Shown here: one piece after another, positions 8,926-13,318 of the stretch | Layout: each line of letters begins with the position of its first letter | Numbering within the stretch: position 1 is the first letter of the stretch | Source: Euperipatoides rowelli | Taxonomy: Eukaryota > Onychophora > Udeonychophora > Euonychophora > Peripatopsidae | Reading direction: 5' to 3' (one strand) | Assembly: GCA_003024985.2 (NCBI GenBank) | Contig: PXIH01S0001436.1 | DNA length: 13,318 bases | Translations under genes and position numbers: made by a program | The notes under the pieces: model-generated | The model's database searches: none | Told to the model about the DNA's origin: nothing | The model's input: only the letters and a program-made list of their open reading frames with translations

Positions 8926-9437
8926 TTAAAACTTCTTTAATCCGAACTCTTTCATCTGAAAGTCTGATAATCCAATTTATTTCTCTGAACTTTCCTCTCC
9001 CTGGTCAGATTCCGTTATCTGCCCACCAACATAATTAACATTAGGTGTCATGTGACAACTAAAACGTAGTAGCATGCGGAATTAGTACTTTTTCTTGATG
9101 ATTTTAGTATATTTTCTTTATAGTCCTAACCTTACCGTAACCCTGAACACTAGGATAATCTAAAGGTGAAATAATCTTTTGCTGAACGCCGCTCTAAATG
9201 ATTTCAACTTACTACCGTCAGCCATATTGGTGGAAGATAACAGAACCTGACTCTCCCCCTCTCCCTAAATAACCAAAAGTATGAAAACATTAATTTCTAG
9301 TAGATGGCATTTGACAATGTAATTAAATCTGTTCAAATTTCAAATTTGTATTTTTTTTACACGTTAACCCTTGTAATCTGAACTTTTTGATAATCTATAC
9401 CTGATCCCAATTAATTGGATTACATTGTTTTACTTTA
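8926..9437. mobile_element. pogo/Tigger-type MITE with long degenerate terminal inverted repeats
   Basis: The left end reads TTAAAACTTCTTTAATCCGAAC. From the right end (reverse complement of 9437 backwards) it reads TAAAGTAAAACAATGTAATCC, so outer termini match as (T/G)TAAAAC...TAATCC. An inner pair, 9004-9027 against the reverse complement of 9229-9251, agrees at about 20 of 24 positions. Repeated AATCCGAAC/ATAATCC/TTATCTG units inside both arms are typical of pogo/Tigger termini in the Tc1/mariner superfamily. The expected TA duplication is plausible but not decisive in such AT-rich flanks, so the exact ends are uncertain. No transposase is present. Confidence 0.6.
9122..9207 (+). repeat. 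Shared MITE core, copy 2
   Basis: AGTCCTAACCTTACC (9122-9136), the block at 9154-9175 and GATTTCAA (9200-9207) match 5184-5295 in the hAT-type MITE, in the same order and orientation. The CCTAACCTTACCGTAACCC stretch also looks like degenerate telomere-type sequence. Confidence 0.75.
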
Positions 9438-9540
9438 AATAAATTTAAATATTAATAAAATCTTTACAAATATATTTTTCCTTATATTCAGAATTACTCT
9501 GAATTTTTTAACGTAGAAATTATTGTGAAGAAAATACTGC

Positions 9541-9573
9541 TACTGCTATTACTACTACTAATAATAATAATCA
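9541..9573. repeat. Short compound ACT/AAT simple repeat
   Basis: A few ACT units run into AATAATAATAA. This is a minor impure microsatellite. Confidence 0.6.
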
Positions 9574-10304
9574 ATTTAATACAAATAAAAAATATGCCTT
9601 TTTATATTCTTAATTCATTCTACCAACTCTCTAAGAATCTTCTTGTTCTTTCAGTTGTCTTGTCTAAATATTTTGTTTTTATATACCTCTACTAGCAAAA
9701 CTAAAACAAATAGTATTAATGCACCATTACTATGGTTTTATAATCACAATCAACTATCGTTCATTCAAACCGATATATTTACAGATGCCCGGGTTTGCAT
9801 AGGTAATGATCTAGAGCATTTGTATGAAGAAGTTTGATGAAGATGAAGCAAGGATTTGTTTGCTAACATATTTGCTTTCTTATTAATAATGCACTTTAAT
9901 TTTATATGTTGGTATTTATCGTACATACTAGTACGACAATTTCAGACCACATTTTGATACCTTAAGACATTCATGCCAGTTGAGTATCTTCCGGGCACAA
10001 TGTTTTAATTTATGAAGCCAAAATGTTTATCATGAATTAGATTTAACATTTCCATTCTTAACTTTCATTCAGACATTGACAACATCTTTAGACCTTATAT
10101 GAAATATACTGTAAAGGCTCATCATACTATCAATCTCTATTTTTATATTTAAAGGTATTTTATTCACCCAGGAGAATTTTTTTATTACAAGGATAAAATA
10201 AGGAGAACCACAATATATTAATTCATTAATAGATTAACAATATTATGGAAGTAATATCAATTCCCATGCTTATGTTTAGTATTTTTCTTGAACATTTATC
10301 ATAG
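9574..10304. other. AT-rich non-coding with a weak exon-like stretch
   Basis: At 9655-9802 a frame of 49 codons lies between an acceptor-like CTTGTTCTTTCAG and a donor-like ATAG|GTAATG. Its product is unrecognised, and its phase does not fit either neighbouring candidate exon. A small inverted repeat TCGTAC-ATACTA-GTACGA sits at 9919-9936. Nothing else stands out. Confidence 0.4.
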
Positions 10305-10443
10305 AAAGGAATGGAGGGTTCTGCACCAGACCATGATGCATTGTGAACTGAAAGTGATGTCATTTAACTCACGGAAATTGCCGAAGTTTATCAAACATTA
10401 CCGAATGCTCCAAAAGGCACCAGAAGTTGTAGACAAAAATGAA
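10305..10443 (+). CDS. Candidate internal exon, no recognised domain
   Basis: This is a possible 139-base exon. The acceptor is a T-rich tract ending TTTATCATAG, and the donor GAA|GTATGT matches the consensus well. It would contribute one base to a split codon and then 46 whole codons, ending in phase 0. The product is basic and rich in K, R and H (KEWRVLHQTMM at the start, KAPEVVDKNE at the end), with no motif I recognise. G+C is about 42%, above the flanks. The PDZ exon at 329-477 ends with AG and this one starts with A, so the two would splice in frame as AGA (Arg). One in three random pairs would also fit. The other two frames contain early stops. It could be a later exon of the same gene, an alternative exon, or a chance open stretch. 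Confidence 0.3.
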
Positions 10444-10775
10444 GTATGTTTTTGGCTTTGCCTCAGACTTCTGATTCAATTCCAACTTCTTGAATCAATC
10501 CTATGAAAAATGGTGAAGTTATAGGCAATGACATAATAAGTATTAAATCTATCTCTGGCATGTGATGTCATAGTGTCTTGCTGTTTATGTCCCTTGACTC
10601 AGATGGCTCCCTGTAGTCTATCAAGCTTTTTGGCTAAGTACTTTAATACATTGCAGCTTGGGGGCATTGACTAATATTTCACAAAATACATTTTTTAATA
10701 TAGTGAAATAGTCACAGAAAATTATACTTTCCTTAGACTTTGTTCCAAATGTGTTAATATAAACATTGTTAACTT

Positions 10776-10844
10776 GGAGCATCAGACATCATGATATGTG
10801 AATGAATCCATTCACATAATATGTCTGATGCAGCTTGATGCTCC
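10776..10844. ncRNA. Strong hairpin, possible microRNA precursor
   Basis: GCATCAGACAT (10779-10789) pairs perfectly with ATGTCTGATGC (10821-10831), and TATGTGAATG (10795-10804) with CATTCACATA (10809-10818). The internal loop is 5 against 2 bases and the terminal loop AATC has four bases. This gives 21 perfect pairs in 53 bases. GGAGCATCA at the base can also pair with a second copy, TGATGCTCC (10836-10844), so two alternative lower stems compete. Size and shape suit a short pre-miRNA on either strand. The perfect arms would equally fit a young fold-back element. Confidence 0.35.
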
Positions 10845-12239
10845 ATGTATTTTTCACATTGTTTTATTTTTGGACCACATACATATAGAATTTTCAGTGT
10901 TGTATAAACTATAAACCACATTTTTGTCTATTTACAACTCTTGGCTTCAGGTATTGGAAATTTATTTGTCAGGCCATTCACAATAATATGCATTTCTGGG
11001 TCATTTTTTTATTGTCTTTAATGATGATGACAAGCAAGTATTTTATTTCAGTGTCAATCATATTTAACTGTTTCATTAGAGAATAATATTTTAGGAAAGT
11101 CATAATTCCCTGTGACAAAATTCTAAAAAGACACAAGCTAAATAATAGCTTTGTATTCAAAAGAACTGCAGAAGTTATAAAACTTCCATGTTGAGAGAAA
11201 TGCTCAAGAAAAAAAAATTAAGTTGAAAGAATAGCAGTCTTCAGTGGTTTGTATAATGGACATTTATAATTATTAATTAATATGTTGTGGCTGGCTCTTC
11301 TTATTCATCTTTGCGATAAATCTTTTCATAGGAGGAAAAAGTATCTTAGCAAGTATGAACATTCATAATATATGGTAAAATCTCATGTAAAGAGCAAAGA
11401 AGTTTGTAATGAATGAGTGAAGGAAAATGTAACTGCTATTTATTTAATCATTCTATTATACAGTACATATATCATAATAAGGTTATTATAGTAACACAAA
11501 TGTGCACTCGTCTCATTCAAAAAGTTAAACATACTTCAGAAACTTCTTGAAGTTTGGCTTGATTATTTTTTGATTTACTATGACTTGTGTTCTCTAAGAA
11601 CTTTTTATTGTTCTTTCATACACGTATTGGTGAAATTTATGTGGTCAGGTCATACTAATATAGGCTACAGGTGAATACCAACATAAAATTTTAAAGGGCG
11701 TTATTAATTCCAAACCTAATATCCAGGCACTATGGAACAGAATACACATGTTTAGTATTGCCTCTGGTAGTATGGATTATTTTGTTCTATATTGTCTTTT
11801 CTTGAAGGAAAATTACAAAGATCATTGTTCATCTCAACTTATTCTTCATAAGGTTGGCATTCCCAACACCATGGTGGTTGCCAATAAAAACAGTTTACAA
11901 GCTTGAGGATCTTTCTTATCCTTGACTGGAATTTTAGTTTGCTAAAGCTATATGCATAACATTATTGGAATCTAGAAAGTCACCACCATTTGAGACAATT
12001 AGGCTATTAGCCCAGCTTATGTTGTTACAGACGGAAAGACAAATTACCAATCAAGCAAATTGCTGATGCAAAATAAAATTAACTATAATCAAGTAATTGA
12101 ATTATTGATGGGGTTAAGACAAACAAAAAGCTTCTATAAGTGAATTTAAAATAGTTGAAGAATTGGATAATATAATAATATATTTCAGATATATTTATTA
12201 AACTTAGAATAATAAAACATATCCATACAAAGAATCACT
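10845..12239. other. AT-rich non-coding
   Basis: No gene is supported. At 11854-11884 a compact inverted repeat (TTGGC...GCCAA enclosing the palindrome CACCATGGTG) is followed at once by AATAAA. A 39-codon frame across it after an acceptor-like TCTTTTCTTGAAG is not recognisable. The rest is unstructured. Confidence 0.5.
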
Positions 12240-12273
12240 ATGCCACGCTAGCCCCGGAGGATATGCGTAGCAT
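12240..12273. repeat. GC-rich island with inverted repeat
   Basis: ATGCCACGC (12240-12248) and GCGTAGCAT (12265-12273) pair at 8 of 9 positions around the loop TAGCCCCGGAGGATAT. Outer ACTATG (12237-12242, overlapping the stem) and CATAGT (12277-12282) give an alternative pairing. The high G+C stands out in a very AT-rich region. Confidence 0.45.
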
Positions 12274-12668
12274 TTACATAGTAAGTGTTGATTGTGTTAA
12301 ATTAATTACAAAAAAAATAAAAAAATTTAATAAATAAAGTTCCCAAAATCCATAGTTACTATGACCATATCTACAAAATAATTTTCATCCATAGTGAAAA
12401 AACAATGATCCATGTTTAATTCAAGAAGCCTAATGTCATATATAGTGAATGATAAAGGAAATATAGAAGTAAAGAAAGAGAAAAACTTGAAAACAATATA
12501 AACACAGCTGGATTTAGACATTCAGAGCAAACATTCCAATATTCTTTTATTGAGAGCCAAACTGGAGAGACCCTCACAGCTAAAAGCAAAAGGATCAAAA
12601 CAGTGTAGATACAGTATAGGCTTAATCTACTGTATATGTAACAGACAAGAGAGTAACAGGTTGTTCTG
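12274..12668. other. AT-rich non-coding
   Basis: Open frames on the - strand here (12327-12598) are rich in F, L and Y as expected from chance in AT-rich DNA and show no motif. No other feature is visible. Confidence 0.5.
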
Positions 12669-12688
12669 TTTTATTTTATTTTATTTTA
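12669..12688. repeat. (TTTTA)4 microsatellite
   Basis: Four exact tandem copies of TTTTA. Confidence 0.85.
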
Positions 12689-12749
12689 ATTATATTATTA
12701 TCTATTTTGTAATAAACTTCAGGGTCATTCTCTCCCCCAAGCCCCTCCC

Positions 12750-12750
12750 N
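12750..12750. other. Ambiguous base (N)
   Basis: A single N sits directly after a C-rich stretch (CCCCAAGCCCCTCCC). It marks an unresolved base in the assembly and breaks any frame through it. Confidence 0.95.
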
Positions 12751-12951
12751 AAACGCAGGTCTTTTTATTGATGGCATAAATTCATAAAATAACTATTTTT
12801 ATTTCATCACGTCAAGTTTTAATAATTTTCTTTTAATAATTTGAATGATTTTGACTTGAGTTGAAACTAACTAAAGAGATACTGTATACGAAATACCCAA
12901 AACATTTAATTTTTTTTTTTGTTTGTTGACAACATTTTTTTATTTCTATGC

Positions 12952-13004
12952 TTTCTCGTGGAACCCCTAATGAAGTGCGGAGGAACCCTGGTTGAGAATC
13001 ACTG
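12952..13004. mobile_element. Right end of a second hAT-like element
   Basis: Read on the - strand from 13004 the sequence begins CAGTGATTCTCAACC, followed by AGGGTTCC and a second AGGGGTTCC. This is a familiar hAT terminal pattern. The candidate target duplication would be GTCTACAT (13005-13012). No exact copy with a left terminus is found upstream. A CAGGGTCATTCTC stretch at 12720 resembles a left end, but its flank does not match, so the element is truncated or diverged. Confidence 0.45.
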
Positions 13005-13012
13005 GTCTACAT

Positions 13013-13318
13013 TATAAAACCTACACACATTCCAAATGTCAAGTTTGTGCCATTTTATGAAGTATACTAAACACCCACCCTCAAAAATTATGAAAACTAA
13101 AATATTATTTTCATAAATATTATAAATACATGCATTCATCTGGAATTAGTTCAAACTTTTCCATATATTTTTTTAAATTTAAACACCCCAGTGTTTCATA
13201 TTTATATAAAGATAATAAAATACTTATTCAAGGAACTTAGTTTTAAAATGAATGAATTTATTTCAATGAATCTTGAGCCTAGAAAAGATTAAACAGCGTC
13301 TACTTTTAAACAGACGCC
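13013..13318. other. AT-rich tail with a small terminal inverted repeat
   Basis: No gene is seen. GCGTCT (13296-13301) and AGACGC (13312-13317) form a perfect 6-bp inverted repeat with a 10-base loop next to the window edge. AAACAG precedes both halves. It may be the edge of another element continuing outside. Confidence 0.4.

Noticed and set aside
9655-9802. Exon-like segment with acceptor and donor
   Set aside because: The product is unrecognised, G+C is not raised, and the phases do not fit the PDZ exon or the 10305 candidate.
11801-11923. 39-codon frame after an acceptor-like TCTTTTCTTGAAG
   Set aside because: Too short, unrecognised, and overlapping an inverted repeat that explains the GC-rich patch.

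Overview
The window looks like nuclear DNA from a marine invertebrate, probably a deuterostome such as an echinoderm. It is very AT-rich (about 28% G+C by eye) and non-coding over nearly all of its length. It has no bacterial-style operons and carries eukaryotic splice signals, DNA-transposon fossils and a long trinucleotide microsatellite. The words TAGGCCTA/TAGGCTA and TACTGTA/TACAGTA recur, which I associate with marine animal genomes; the lineage is an impression, not a proof.

The only protein-coding sequence I recognise is one internal exon near the left end (329-477, + strand). It encodes the C-terminal two thirds of a PDZ domain that most resembles the N-terminal PDZ domain of Shroom proteins. 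If so, the rest of the window is probably intron of this gene. A weaker candidate exon at 10305-10443 has good splice sites and a phase that would join to the PDZ exon, but no recognisable domain. A possible terminal exon with an acceptor and a poly(A) signal lies at 8396-8665.

The remainder is a mosaic of repeats. Left part (1-2890): a degenerate TAGTAT-type tract, a cluster of GAAC-NN-GTTC palindromes and plain AT-rich DNA. Middle (2890-5460): an unassigned 87-codon frame, a large imperfect palindrome (3476-3600), a probable solo LTR packed with small hairpins (3618-3882), a tRNA-Leu-like pseudogene or SINE head (4022-4115), a perfect (TTA)40 microsatellite, an AATATTGATAT cluster and a 477-bp hAT-type MITE with an exact 8-bp target duplication (4972-5448). 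Right part (5460-13318): an (ATT)12 tract, weak tRNA-like boxes, a pogo/Tigger-type MITE (about 8926-9437), a striking hairpin that could be a microRNA precursor (10776-10844), and a solo hAT-like right end near 13004.

The most unusual observation is that the hAT-type and pogo/Tigger-type MITEs have unrelated termini yet share a collinear internal core of about 85-110 bp. I see no evidence for a new multi-gene system here.
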